From contig JAJXWA010000003.1 in NCBI GenBank assembly GCA_021781795.1, forward strand, positions 1-64,000: a stretch of DNA of 64,000 nt, written 5' to 3'. Source of the DNA: Acidobacteriota bacterium (GTDB lineage: Bacteria > Acidobacteriota > Terriglobia > Terriglobales > Acidobacteriaceae). The notes under the pieces are model-generated. The model saw only the letters and a program-made list of their open reading frames with translations. It did no database searches and was not told the origin of the DNA. This document shows, one piece after another, positions 51,720-60,761 of this stretch. How positions within the stretch are numbered: the stretch's first letter is position 1; each line of letters begins with the position of its first letter. The translations under genes were made by a program, and so were the position numbers.

Positions 51720-52212
51720 GCATTCCTCCGCAAACCTCATGGATTTTGTGGCCTTGGGGCATCTTTCAGGCGGTGGTCCGTGCTTGACCCAGCACGCAAG
51801 CCTGTATAGAGTCCCAGCTACGGACCGACGCGAGTCGCAGCGTCTTTGCCCATCAGCAAGTCCGACTATAAGCTTCATTGAGCCGGGCTGGAATCCTGCG
51901 CTGGTCGCATGGCTATGGCGAAAAAGTGTCATGCATCTTTCGTGTAGGCAGCCAGTTCCCGCACGGTTTTGCTTTCCTCAGAATCTCCGCATTCTACCGT
52001 GCTTGTGCGCCCCTGCTACGGTGCAAAGTGTCCGTGGCGGCGCATTCATTCAGGACCTGGCTATCTTGCCCGCTCTTTTCGCTCGCGCAAGGAAAGCTGC
52101 GCTACCCTTGATCATGAATTACGTCTTACGATTGAAGGCAAGTAGACGCGAGAAGGAAGGGAGCTTGCTCAAACCAGCACACAACAAGCTGATTCGCATC
52201 GGAGCGTCCTCC
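51720..52212. other. Intergenic region before the protease lipoprotein
   Basis: About 490 bases between the divergent 94-residue gene and the lipoprotein protease gene. The protease frame is open through it, but the implied protein (runs such as SVRGGAFIQDLAILPALFARA) lacks a signal peptide and the composition is unlike the rest. Promoters for both genes should lie here; none is convincing. Confidence 0.4.
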
Positions 52213-54465
52213 ATGCAAGTGCTGGTGTTCGGTCGTGTTTTGAGGAGATTGCGAGTCTTGGCGTTGCTTTCCGCCATCAGCCTGCTTGTGACCGGCTGCG
52301 GCAACGAAACATCGACAGTCTCCCAGTCTGCCAATGCATTTTTTGCCCTCACCCCTGGAACCACCGCCATCGACACAAACTGCACCGGGTGCAATGCAAG
52401 CAGATCGCACGGTGCAGCCTTTCTTCAATTCGAAGCGGCTTTGCCGAATGGTGATCCGGCCGATGTTGTCTGGACCCTATCCGGTGGCGATCCGGTGGCC
52501 GGCTCGGGCACCATCACTTCAACCGGAGCGTACTCCCCGCCTGGGTACCTTACTGCGGATCGTGTGCGGGTGGATGTGACTGCCGCGCTCAAAGATCATC
52601 CGCAGATTCGGGCGTCGGCAATCTTGACTGTCACGCCGGGCTTCCAGCAGCCATTGACACCGGAAGGCATTGCGCTTGGGCCCGGTGGAACTGTCACAGT
52701 CACTGGAACCCTTGCTGAAGCGGGTGGCGGCGCTGTCATCCATTTCGCCCTTTCAAATACTCCATCCGGAACCACTGGGGGCGCAGGGTCGCTCAGCACA
52801 CCGCTCTGCCAGCGCGCAACCAAGGCATTCACTACGTGCTCGGTCACTTTCAGCGCGCCTGCCACAATTACAACCACGGGCGTCACCTACATCGTTGCGA
52901 CCGCAGGCACAGCCGGGGCGCGTGCAGAAACAGCAGTCCTCCTGAATGCGGAAGGTGTGACAAGCAATCCCTTCAATCACCAGGGCCTGCTTCCCGCTCC
53001 CATCGCGCTGGGCAGTTCCGGCGGGAACAACAACGACTTCGACCGGCGTGGCAGTTCCGTAGCGGACTGCTGTAGTGGCACCCTGGGCGCTCTCCTACAG
53101 GACAGCTCGGGACGTCAGTTCCTGCTCAGCAATAACCACATTTTGGCGCTCAGCGATCACGCCAGCCCCGGCGACGCCATCGTCCATCCCGGACTCATCG
53201 ACAACAACTGCACCCCGAATGGTGACGGGCCGGGCACAATCCCTGTCGCATCTCTCACGGCTTGGCTGCCCTTGCGCGCTTCGGCAACCAATGTAGATGC
53301 TGCAATTGCGCAGGCCGCCTCTCACACGGTGGATCCAACCGGGAGCATCCTCGAACTCGGTGCGAAGCTGCCCGGTGGATCGCTGGCTGCTGCTCCCCCG
53401 GGCGTTTCATCCAGCGCCGGCAAAGGCGAGGTCGCGAGTCTTCGGATGCACGCGGCTAAGAGCGGACGCACCACAGGGTTGACCTGCGGCAGTGTATCTG
53501 TGCTCGCATTGGACGTTTCCGTGGACTACTTCAGCGACTGCGCCGAGACAAAGCCATATCTGACCAAGCTGTTCACAAACCAGATTGGCATCAGTGGGAA
53601 CCGGTTCAGCGATGCGGGTGACTCCGGCGCGCTGGTCGTCGATGCTGAGAACGCAGAACCCATTGGACTCTATTTTGCGGGTGGTACTGATGTAAACGGC
53701 GTTGTCCAAGGCGTGGCCAACCCAGCAGGCGAGGTTCTTGCTGAACTCAGCGCACCGCCTGTCAATCCGCCAATAAGCTTTGTTGGTGGTCCCGACCATC
53801 CGGTCAGTTGCCTCAGTTACGGCGACAGTACGATTGCAGCAGCGCAGACGAGTCCCCTGAGCGATGGAGAAATTGTCCGGCTACAAAAGGCGCTTGCGAT
53901 CGCACGCCAATGGGTGAATCCCTCTGCGGGCGTGCTCGGCGTGGCGATGGGTAAGAGTAGTGACCGGCCCGGAGAAGCAGCCGTGCTGGTGTATGTGGAC
54001 CCCAACGCGAAACCCGCCATCGCACCTGTCGTCGGCAGCGTGCGAACCGTCATCATCCCTTCAACCCTTCGCGCGGTGGCTCTTGGCGCGGCGCCAATGT
54101 CCGTCGCCTTGGAGAATGAGCCACCCCTCGGCGAGCAGGCGTTGAGCCATGCGCTCAACGTGAAGCGCGATGAGGTTGCTGCGCTGATGCGCGAACATCA
54201 CGATTTTTTTGGTGTCGGCGTGGGGCAGAGCCTCGACAACCCAAGCGAGCCTGCTCTGATTGTCTATGTGGATCGGCGGCATCTGCCGTCTCTGCTGCCT
54301 GCGACAGTACGGGGCATCCGCACCCGGTACATCATCATGGATCGTCTGCATGTGACGCGATCCTTTGTCGCCCCATCTGAGACACAGAATCACTGCGCGA
54401 TCCTGGCCGCAGGCCGCTCAACGTCCGCGGCAGCGCCAAAGCCGCCGAAGGTGGAGATGCCGTAG
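52213..54465 (+). CDS. Lipoprotein trypsin-like serine protease with duplicated C-terminal module
   Basis: Exported lipoprotein of 750 residues. The signal sequence ends in the lipobox VTGC (lipidated C29). A bacterial Ig-like region follows (about 75-140, VVWTLSGGDPVAGSGTITST). The chymotrypsin-type domain starts near 265: H309 in SNNHILAL, D362 in NVDAAIAQ, S471 in DAGDSGALVV form the triad. The C-terminal part has two copies of one module: LGVAMGKSSDRPGEAAVLVYVD and VGVGQSLDNPSEPALIVYVD, each followed by an Arg/Ile strand. Similar modules sit near the N-terminus of other bacterial trypsin-like proteins. GGAG lies nine bases before the ATG. It is probably an envelope protease, with unknown substrate. 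Confidence 0.82.
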   Translation: MQVLVFGRVLRRLRVLALLSAISLLVTGCGNETSTVSQSANAFFALTPGTTAIDTNCTGCNASRSHGAAFLQFEAALPNGDPADVVWTLSGGDPVAGSGTITSTGAYSPPGYLTADRVRVDVTAALKDHPQIRASAILTVTPGFQQPLTPEGIALGPGGTVTVTGTLAEAGGGAVIHFALSNTPSGTTGGAGSLSTPLCQRATKAFTTCSVTFSAPATITTTGVTYIVATAGTAGARAETAVLLNAEGVTSNPFNHQGLLPAPIALGSSGGNNNDFDRRGSSVADCCSGTLGALLQDSSGRQFLLSNNHILALSDHASPGDAIVHPGLIDNNCTPNGDGPGTIPVASLTAWLPLRASATNVDAAIAQAASHTVDPTGSILELGAKLPGGSLAAAPPGVSSSAGKGEVASLRMHAAKSGRTTGLTCGSVSVLALDVSVDYFSDCAETKPYLTKLFTNQIGISGNRFSDAGDSGALVVDAENAEPIGLYFAGGTDVNGVVQGVANPAGEVLAELSAPPVNPPISFVGGPDHPVSCLSYGDSTIAAAQTSPLSDGEIVRLQKALAIARQWVNPSAGVLGVAMGKSSDRPGEAAVLVYVDPNAKPAIAPVVGSVRTVIIPSTLRAVALGAAPMSVALENEPPLGEQALSHALNVKRDEVAALMREHHDFFGVGVGQSLDNPSEPALIVYVDRRHLPSLLPATVRGIRTRYIIMDRLHVTRSFVAPSETQNHCAILAAGRSTSAAAPKPPKVEMP

Positions 54466-54480
54466 CGTGACGAGACAATG

Positions 54481-54512
54481 AAAATGCCTGCCCGGCGCAC
54501 ACCGAACAGGCA
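54481..54512 (-). terminator. Terminator of pgi
   Basis: On the minus strand an 11-bp stem with two G-T pairs (TGCCTGTTCGG with CCGGGCAGGCA) and loop TGTGCG is followed by TTTTC. It lies 20 bases beyond the pgi stop, between convergent genes. Confidence 0.75.
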
Positions 54513-54531
54513 CTGTTCAGCACTGAGAACC

Positions 54532-56244
54532 TCAAGCCCGCAAAGCAGTCTCGATTGCCGCCGAAAGCGTCTTAAGCCCCGCCGCCACGTCCGCGCCAAG
54601 ATGCACACGGAGAGCACGCCTGCCTCGCGCCTCTAGAACGGCCAGGTCGCCCGCTGCCTGAGCGGCAATGACGATTCCGAAACTGTAGCGCTGACCTGGG
54701 ATAGCCAGGTCTATGGCGTGGTCTGCGGTCAGTTGCAGGAAGACACCTGTGTTTGGTCCGCCTTTGTAATCTTGACCAGTCGAGTGGAGAAAGCGAGGGC
54801 CGAACCCAAGGCAGGTCGCCACTTTCATTTTGTCGCGGATCTTGTGACGAAACATCTGGATTGTGGCCTCATGCTCAGGGAACATCGGCAGAAAAGCCAG
54901 CGTTGCGAAGTAATCCCCCTCGTGAATCTGGTCGAGATGCGCTTTTAGATAGCCAACCAGTGAAGCCTGAGGCGCGGCAGCCTTGAGCCGAGCTGCATAT
55001 TCGGGCGTTGCGAAGAGTTGGATGCCGCCGTCCAACAGAACTGGTTGGCGTTCCGGCAATTTGCCTGTCTCCTCATACTTGGATGTCAAGGCGCGCGTCT
55101 CCACCTTGGCGGACTCGACGTCGGGCTGATTGAAGGGGTTGATGCCCATGACGGAACCGGCGACCGCGGTGGCTACTTCCCACATGAAGAACTGCCCAAA
55201 GATCTCGTAACGGTCTGCAATTTCGAAGTACGCCACGGGATGGCCTGACGCTTCGAGTGCCGCCACCTTCGCATCGAGGCTCGTGTTGGTCGTCCCTTGC
55301 AGCTTCACATAGGCAAAGACACGATCCTGCCCGTAGACGCCGGGCGCGGCAATCGCTTCGCGATCCACAGGAGTAATGCCTTTGCCCACTTTGCCGGTAG
55401 ACTCCGCGATGAGTTGTTCGAGCCAGGCTCCCAGATCGTAAATCTCCGGTGAGGTGAAGATCGTGATCTTGTCGCGGCCCGCGTTCGCGCTCGTGCCTAG
55501 AAGCAACCCCAGCTGAACCGCCGCATTCTGCCCGGGCGCAAGCTTGGCCTGCGCGACACCTTTGGCGGCCTCGGCAAGCAGCCGGTTCGTATCGAGCCCG
55601 GCCACTGTGGCAGCGACAACTCCGAAATTCGATAAAGCAGAATAACGTCCGCCGATCTCGGGGTCGCCGTAAAAAATATGGCGGAAGCCGTCGGCCTTGG
55701 CCACCTGCTCCATCTTCGATCCTGGATCAGTGATGGCTACAAAATGACTGCCAGCCTTGTCTTTGCCGACGGCCTTCTCCATCTCTGCGAAAAAGTACTG
55801 TTTGAGAATATTGGGTTCGAGGGTCGAACCGGACTTGCTGGCGACGACGACGAGCGTCTCACGCAGATCGATCTTGCCTTGCGCGGCCTTCACCTGGGCG
55901 GGGTCTGTCGAATCAACGATGTGCAGGGCCGGAAACCCAGACTGTTGTCCAAAGGTCTCGGCGAGCACCTCCGGGCAAAGGCTGGAGCCTCCCATGCCGA
56001 GCAGCAGGGCGGACTTGAATCCGGTCGATCTCACATCCGCGGCCAACGCAGCAAACGATGCCGCGTCCTTTTGCTGGCGCTCCACGATATCAATCCAGCC
56101 AAGCCACTTCTCTTCGCCGTCGCTCGTCCAGAGGGTCGAATCCTTTTTCCAGAAGCGGTCCACCTTGTTGTGGTTCAGCCAGTCGGAGGAGACCGTTTTT
56201 ACTTCTTCTTGCAGCGCATGCGGGATTGCGAATCGGAAGTTCAT
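54532..56244 (-). CDS. pgi: Glucose-6-phosphate isomerase
   Basis: Glycolytic isomerase of 570 residues interconverting glucose-6-phosphate and fructose-6-phosphate. The two SIS domains show ALLLGMGGSSLCPEVLAETFG, VVVASKSGSTLEPNILKQYF, FYGDPEIGGRYSALSNFGVV with the conserved EIGGRYS, and EQLIAESTGKVGKGITPVDRE with the catalytic Glu. The C-terminal part has SVMGINPFNQPDVESAK and GFGPRFLHSTGQDYKGGPNTGVFLQ, the region of the catalytic His and Lys. It matches the branch seen in Tal-Pgi fusion proteins, but here it is unfused. It converges with the protease gene; no other glycolysis gene is adjacent except manA. Confidence 0.95.
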   Translation of the reverse strand: MNFRFAIPHALQEEVKTVSSDWLNHNKVDRFWKKDSTLWTSDGEEKWLGWIDIVERQQKDAASFAALAADVRSTGFKSALLLGMGGSSLCPEVLAETFGQQSGFPALHIVDSTDPAQVKAAQGKIDLRETLVVVASKSGSTLEPNILKQYFFAEMEKAVGKDKAGSHFVAITDPGSKMEQVAKADGFRHIFYGDPEIGGRYSALSNFGVVAATVAGLDTNRLLAEAAKGVAQAKLAPGQNAAVQLGLLLGTSANAGRDKITIFTSPEIYDLGAWLEQLIAESTGKVGKGITPVDREAIAAPGVYGQDRVFAYVKLQGTTNTSLDAKVAALEASGHPVAYFEIADRYEIFGQFFMWEVATAVAGSVMGINPFNQPDVESAKVETRALTSKYEETGKLPERQPVLLDGGIQLFATPEYAARLKAAAPQASLVGYLKAHLDQIHEGDYFATLAFLPMFPEHEATIQMFRHKIRDKMKVATCLGFGPRFLHSTGQDYKGGPNTGVFLQLTADHAIDLAIPGQRYSFGIVIAAQAAGDLAVLEARGRRALRVHLGADVAAGLKTLSAAIETALRA

Positions 56245-56403
56245 AGTAATTCTGATTTTGCCTTAAAAGGGCGCCAACGCGAAAACTCGCCCCCAAAACG
56301 ATTTTGGCCTCATGAGCGGTTCACAGTGGTGAGATTGAATGAACTTGCCCATTCTCCGTGACTTGATCGATCATCTGATTCGATCTTGACCGATTGTGAA
56401 CCG

Positions 56404-56999
56404 CTAAAACCGTTGCTGCGGTAATCGGAAATCGTATGCCACGCCAAACCTAAAGCCCCTGGGATGCAGGCCGGTGGTGAATAGCCCTGGCCAGACCTGA
56501 TGCTCATAATCCGCGTGCGCCCAGACACTTTCCCAAAGCCTGTACTGCCCGCCGCCGCTGAAAGAGTAAATTGATCGGCTATCGTGGGTATAGGAGTAGT
56601 CATTATTAATAAGAAAATTGAGACTTCCGTAACCAACCTTCGCTGATCCCATAGGATAGAAATTTCTGAAGTGGTGCCAAGCGTAGTTAGCCCCGCCAAG
56701 AAAGGACTCTTCCCCTACATTGGTCTGACTGGAAGAACGGTGCAGACTAATGTCCTTGAACTGCGCTTCGATCGCCAGCCCATGCACCCTGTTCGTTAGA
56801 AATGCAGGACTGTAGTCTCCCCAGATTGTGTATCCGAGCATCTGTCCCGAACCGATGTCTGGATTAAAAACAGAGAGTCCGCCGCCGGCTTCAAATGGCA
56901 GCACGTCCTGTTTGGCGGAAGGGACTACCTGCGCCTCAGACTTCAATCCAGCAAAAGCAACTGGACGCTGAACGCAATGACGATCGTTCTACGGAACAT
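56404..56999 (-). pseudogene. Outer-membrane beta-barrel gene with single-base frameshift
   Basis: An ATG at 56999 with AGGAG seven bases upstream opens a perfect signal-peptide start (MFRRTIVIAFSVQLLLLD) that hits a stop at 56943-56945. In the other phase, from 56946 on, the frame continues (LKSEAQVVPSAKQDVLPFEAGGG) for about 180 residues: a beta-barrel of the OmpW/acyloxyacyl-hydrolase-like type (GLAIEAQFKDISLHRS, SIYSFSGGGQYRLWES, GFRFGVAYDFRLPQQRF). Restoring one base near 56948 would join LLLLG to LKSEAQ and rebuild a normal precursor. It is a real frameshift, a slippage site or an assembly error. The C-terminus ends in Phe, as for outer-membrane proteins. Confidence 0.7.
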
Positions 57000-57345
57000 T
57001 TGGATCTCCTCAACGATTGCTGAACGCGCTGAGCCCCGGGATTATCCTAGCTGAGTATCCCGAACGGTGAGAACGAATCGCAAGGCAAGGAAAACGTAGG
57101 TAATTTGAATCTCTAAACTGTCGGACGCCAGGTGTCACCAACCAGACACGCCGCTCCGTTTCGTCACTATAACAGGTTTCCTGAGGCCGTCGATTGACTG
57201 GATCCCGCACCACCCAGTCGCTCGCGAGAATCGTCTGATAATCCTCTTGCAATTAGACGCAGCGATTTTGCCAATAGCACATCCGCTTGTTATCGATCTC
57301 GGCTGTCCTGATAAGACACTCAGGCAGCTTTCCGCTCGTCCTCGT
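57000..57345. other. Intergenic region between manA and the frameshifted barrel gene
   Basis: About 346 bases with no convincing gene. Short frames on both strands lack ribosome-binding sites and family features. The barrel gene's AGGAG is at 57006-57010. No terminator or promoter was clearly recognised. Confidence 0.45.
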
Positions 57346-58434
57346 TCAGTGAGATGCATTTTCGGGCCAGCGTGGCGAGATGCGAATCAGATCCAGTCCG
57401 CCCATATCCTGAATGGAGAAAACGGGCGATGCTGCAGGTACAGCCACAATCCCCCGTTCCGGCAAGTCCAGTGCCTCAAACCCAAGACTCGTCAGCCTCG
57501 CGGCCCCTGAAGCGGCGAAGAGATACGCAAGGCCCCGCGCTGGCTCATGTTGGCTGGGCAATGACCCGCTTGAACGGCTCACATTGATGGGAATTCGTTC
57601 CACGCAAAAATACTCGTCTTCGACCAACACAGTGCGATCTGCGAGAATGCGTGGGGTCAACTTGCCCGCGCGTGTCACCAGCCGCATCGCTTCGAGGGAC
57701 TTTTCAATTTGCAGTTCTCGCGGGCGACCATAATCGAAAAGCCTGTAGGTCAGATCGCAGTTCTGCTGCGTCTCAAGAAGAATCGAACCGGGCCATATCG
57801 CGTGAACCGTTCCCGCATCGACATAGACCATCTCTCCCGCTCCGATCGAGATTACCTTGAGATAGGTCTCCATCGTTCCGTCCTGAACGGCGGCTCGAAC
57901 CTGCTCCATGCTGGTCCCGGGCCTCAACCCGACCGCAACTTGAGCGCCTGGCCGTGCGTCGAGAGCATACCAGCACTCTGTCTTCCCGCGATCAAATCCG
58001 TATCTTCGCGCCAGCGCATCGTCTGGGTGGACCTGTACGCTTAGCTTTTCTTTGGCGAAAATGATCTTGATTAACAGCGGCGACCCGGCATCCTTCATCC
58101 CCCCCAGCATCGCTTCAGGCTCTTCCCTAAACAGGTCCCCAAGCTGCTTGCCGGCATGCGGCCCTGTCGAAATCATGCAGGCATCGCCCGTCAACCAAAC
58201 CTCGCCGATGGGCTCATTCTCTGAATGCAGTGGAAACCAGGGCTCAAGATTTGTGACGCCCCAAACGCGAGGAACATAACGGGGTGCGATGCGAAACGGT
58301 GCGATTGGTGCAAAAAGAGATTGAGAACCTGCGTCCAAAGGAATTGCTCCTGGTCGAAAAAATCGAAATAACCGGCTCTTGCGCATCTCACCCGCCCTGG
58401 GACCCTTTGTGCATGAATCACCGAACTCAAGCAT
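57346..58434 (-). CDS. manA: Class I mannose-6-phosphate isomerase
   Basis: Zinc enzyme of about 350-362 residues interconverting mannose-6-phosphate and fructose-6-phosphate, feeding GDP-mannose and exopolysaccharide synthesis. The motifs are PRVWGVTNLEPWFP, IGEVWLTGDACMI, LIKIIFAKEKLSVQVHPDD with zinc ligands Gln and His, GKTECWYALDARPGA with zinc Glu, and VYVDAGTVHAIWPGSILLETQQNCDLTYRLFDYGR with zinc His and the catalytic Arg. The start is unsettled between ATG at 58434 and ATG at 58386; the first 35 residues are not conserved. The shorter form resembles the small bacterial enzymes. Confidence 0.88.
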   Translation of the reverse strand: MLEFGDSCTKGPRAGEMRKSRLFRFFRPGAIPLDAGSQSLFAPIAPFRIAPRYVPRVWGVTNLEPWFPLHSENEPIGEVWLTGDACMISTGPHAGKQLGDLFREEPEAMLGGMKDAGSPLLIKIIFAKEKLSVQVHPDDALARRYGFDRGKTECWYALDARPGAQVAVGLRPGTSMEQVRAAVQDGTMETYLKVISIGAGEMVYVDAGTVHAIWPGSILLETQQNCDLTYRLFDYGRPRELQIEKSLEAMRLVTRAGKLTPRILADRTVLVEDEYFCVERIPINVSRSSGSLPSQHEPARGLAYLFAASGAARLTSLGFEALDLPERGIVAVPAASPVFSIQDMGGLDLIRISPRWPENASH

Positions 58435-58817
58435 TCACTCTAGCAAAGGCAGGCATGTCGAATGCGGCGAGACTCGCTGCCAATCTGACCTCAAATATAT
58501 AATTATCAATAATTTATTGCATTGCTTTGTTCTGAAATCGATCCGGCTTTGAAGCAATGAACTTTCGACGGGGAAGATGCGTCGAATAAAAGAAGGTGGA
58601 TTTGCGGTCAAGCCTCAAAGGAATACCTGGAATCCTGAGATTGTCAGTCGTCCAATGCGCTGCGCTAAGCTGCGCGAACTGATGTTCAGAAATCCAGTAT
58701 CCGTATGGCGCTGAGTTACGCGAGATGTACCTCCGCACAGGGCGGAATGACATGGAGCGATGCCCGCCTGCCACGACAGGTTGAAAAGACTCCACAACGG
58801 GTTAAACACCGGGAGAG
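58435..58817. other. AT-rich divergent intergenic region
   Basis: About 380 bases between manA (minus) and the secreted hypothetical gene (plus). The stretch 58491-58530 is markedly AT-rich (tatataattatcaataat), unlike the rest of the window, and probably holds promoter elements. A 93-codon minus-strand frame (58514-58795) has no ribosome-binding site and is not accepted. Confidence 0.45.
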
Positions 58818-60023
58818 ATGACTTCGATGAAACGGCATTTCGCACTCTTGATCGTCTTATTTGCTGCACTGCCGGGATGGTCCGCCAAGACCATCACTGT
58901 GGGGCAGCTCGAAGATATGCTGCGCACAATGCAGATGGACAAGAAATCGGACTCGGAGATCGCCGATGCGCTCAAGCAGGTTCAGCTGAGCGAGGAACTG
59001 ACCGTGAGCAGGATGAACGGGTTGATTGAGTACGTCCCCGGCAGGCTCACCACCGAGCAGATTTATGTACTGGAGGCACGCAGTGCTGACCTTGCGCCTC
59101 CTGCAGCAGACCTGCCAAAAACGGCTGCCCCCGACGCTGCCGCGCTGAAGGCAATGCTGGATAAGGCCCAGTCCTACGTCGATGGCGTCTACATGAAGTT
59201 GCCAAATCTGACCGTTACCAAGACCACCGTCCGTTTTCAGGACAACGTGGAAGCAGTCGTGGCAAGCTCCGGAGTCAAGGGCAGCGTCACCGACGTGGTG
59301 ACCAACTCAGGCTTTGTCAATCCGGCAACCTTCATCCACTACATCAACTCCAGCGAGGACGCGGTCGCAATCGATGGCGGCGTCGAAAAGCCGCCCGCAG
59401 CGAAGGACAAAACCCCCTGGGGGGCGAACCGGATGATTGCCGTTCAGGAACCGGATCCTAGCCTCTCCATGGTCTTCCATCAGGCGCAGGAAGCCGGAAC
59501 TATGCAGTGGCTGCGATGGCAGTTGGTCAACGGCAAGCAGGTCGGGGTGTTCTCCTTCTCCGTGCCCAAGAAGAGGGCCCATCTGGCGATCAACGTCTGC
59601 TGTTTCCCGGACGTCACGCAGGCCGGGATTGCGAGGTTTTACACAGCCACATCCAGCGCCGTCCTGGGCGGCAGCGGGGGGGGCGGAGGAGTCCTTGGCA
59701 ACATGCAGACCAACACCGACTGGCACAACTTTCGCACGATTGCGCCGTATCGCGGGCAGCTCTTCATCGAGCCAAACAGCGGCATCGTGGTGCGAATGAT
59801 AGTGGAACCGGAACTGAAGCTCTCCGACGTGGTGCATCAGTTGGATACGCGGGTCGATTACGGCCCTGTTCAGGTTGGATCATCGACGTACATCGTGCCC
59901 GTCAAGACCGTGCTCAATACAGTGGTTGTGCCAAACGGTGACTCGCAGGCCGGGACCTACAGCACCCGCTGCACTCTCTTTACGTCGGAGTACAAGGGCT
60001 ATCAGACGGCTTCCGGAAAGTAG
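58818..60023 (+). CDS. Secreted hypothetical protein of an Acidobacteria-type family
   Basis: Exported protein of 401 residues. A signal peptide (about 5-22, HFALLIVLFAALPGWSA) precedes a helical segment (QLEDMLRTMQMDKKSDSEIADALKQVQLSEELT). The remainder is predominantly beta: LPNLTVTKTTVRFQDNVEAV, TMQWLRWQLVNGKQVGVFSFSVP, HNFRTIAPYRGQLFIEPNSGIVVRMIVEPEL, VDYGPVQVGSSTYIVPVKT. Such proteins with a possible LolA-like beta-sheet are frequent in Acidobacteria (from memory). Function unknown. A Gly loop (GGSGGGGGV) is encoded by a run of eight G residues at 59676-59683. The start has two near ATGs at 58818 and 58827. Confidence 0.6.
   Translation: MTSMKRHFALLIVLFAALPGWSAKTITVGQLEDMLRTMQMDKKSDSEIADALKQVQLSEELTVSRMNGLIEYVPGRLTTEQIYVLEARSADLAPPAADLPKTAAPDAAALKAMLDKAQSYVDGVYMKLPNLTVTKTTVRFQDNVEAVVASSGVKGSVTDVVTNSGFVNPATFIHYINSSEDAVAIDGGVEKPPAAKDKTPWGANRMIAVQEPDPSLSMVFHQAQEAGTMQWLRWQLVNGKQVGVFSFSVPKKRAHLAINVCCFPDVTQAGIARFYTATSSAVLGGSGGGGGVLGNMQTNTDWHNFRTIAPYRGQLFIEPNSGIVVRMIVEPELKLSDVVHQLDTRVDYGPVQVGSSTYIVPVKTVLNTVVVPNGDSQAGTYSTRCTLFTSEYKGYQTASGK
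59676..59683 (+). repeat. Homopolymeric G8 tract inside a coding region
   Basis: Eight consecutive G residues within codons for a Gly-rich loop of the secreted hypothetical protein. A one-base change would truncate the product. Confidence 0.8.
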
Positions 60024-60059
60024 CCGGAAGTAGGCCTGTCTGGATGTACAAACAGGCGA

Positions 60060-60698
60060 GTGTGCGAAACATTGTGGCAACGATGCGCGGCAGCGCTTAT
60101 TCTCGTTGCCATGATGCTTCCAACCATCTTCCACGACATGTTCCAGCTTCCACTGCCGCTCGCAGAGAAGATTCTTCGACCGGTGCTGGTGTACTGCGCG
60201 CTCGTTGTTCTGCTCCGAATCTTTGGCAAGAGAGAACTGGCGCAGTTGAATCCCTTTGATCTGGTTGTTCTGCTCTCTCTGTCCAACACGGTCCAGAACG
60301 CAATTATCGGGGACGATAACTCTGTGTCCGGCGGCGTCATCGGCGCAGTTAGCCTGCTCGCCATCAACTGGCTCCTTGTACGCGTTCTTTATCGCTCGCG
60401 ACGCCTGACGCGTGTGCTGGAAGGCAGATCCACGATTCTGATCCACAACGGCCAGGTTGAGCGGAGGACCATGGAGCGCGAAATGCTCACGCGCGAGGAA
60501 TTGCTCGCCGTGGTCCATAGGCAGGGTTTTGAAGGCTTTCACCAGGTGCGTCGCTGCGAACTGGAACCGAATGGGACATTTTTCATCGAGGGATTTGAGC
60601 CATCAGCGGCAGATCTGAAACATTCCGAGTTGCTGACCAGGCTGGAATCTCTGAGCCGCGAGGTGCAGTCGCTGCGCGCTCAACCGTCTGGTCAGTAG
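60060..60698 (+). CDS. DUF421 (YetF-like) membrane protein
   Basis: Membrane protein of 212 residues or slightly less. Three hydrophobic helices (about 10-30, 40-55 and 75-110) precede a cytoplasmic domain. The DUF421 signature is complete: RPVLVYCALVVLLRIFGKRELAQLNPFDLVVLLSLSNTVQNAIIG and, later, GRSTILIHNGQVERRTMEREMLTREELLAVVHRQGFEGFHQVRRCELEPNGTFFI. YetF-type proteins are common in bacteria; their role is unsettled. The start could be GTG at 60060 or ATG at 60111. It lies 36 bases after the secreted hypothetical gene. Confidence 0.87.
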   Translation: MCETLWQRCAAALILVAMMLPTIFHDMFQLPLPLAEKILRPVLVYCALVVLLRIFGKRELAQLNPFDLVVLLSLSNTVQNAIIGDDNSVSGGVIGAVSLLAINWLLVRVLYRSRRLTRVLEGRSTILIHNGQVERRTMEREMLTREELLAVVHRQGFEGFHQVRRCELEPNGTFFIEGFEPSAADLKHSELLTRLESLSREVQSLRAQPSGQ

Positions 60699-60761
60699 CC
60701 GCTTTCATTTGTACGCAGGACTCGTCTACCCTGTAGAGGCCTGCCGGCTGGAGTCACCCAG

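Noticed and set aside
57010..57252. 80-codon minus-strand frame
   Set aside because: No signal, no motif and weak composition; it lies in what seems to be an intergenic gap.
58514..58795. 93-codon minus-strand frame in the manA upstream region
   Set aside because: No ribosome-binding site, unusual composition and no motif.
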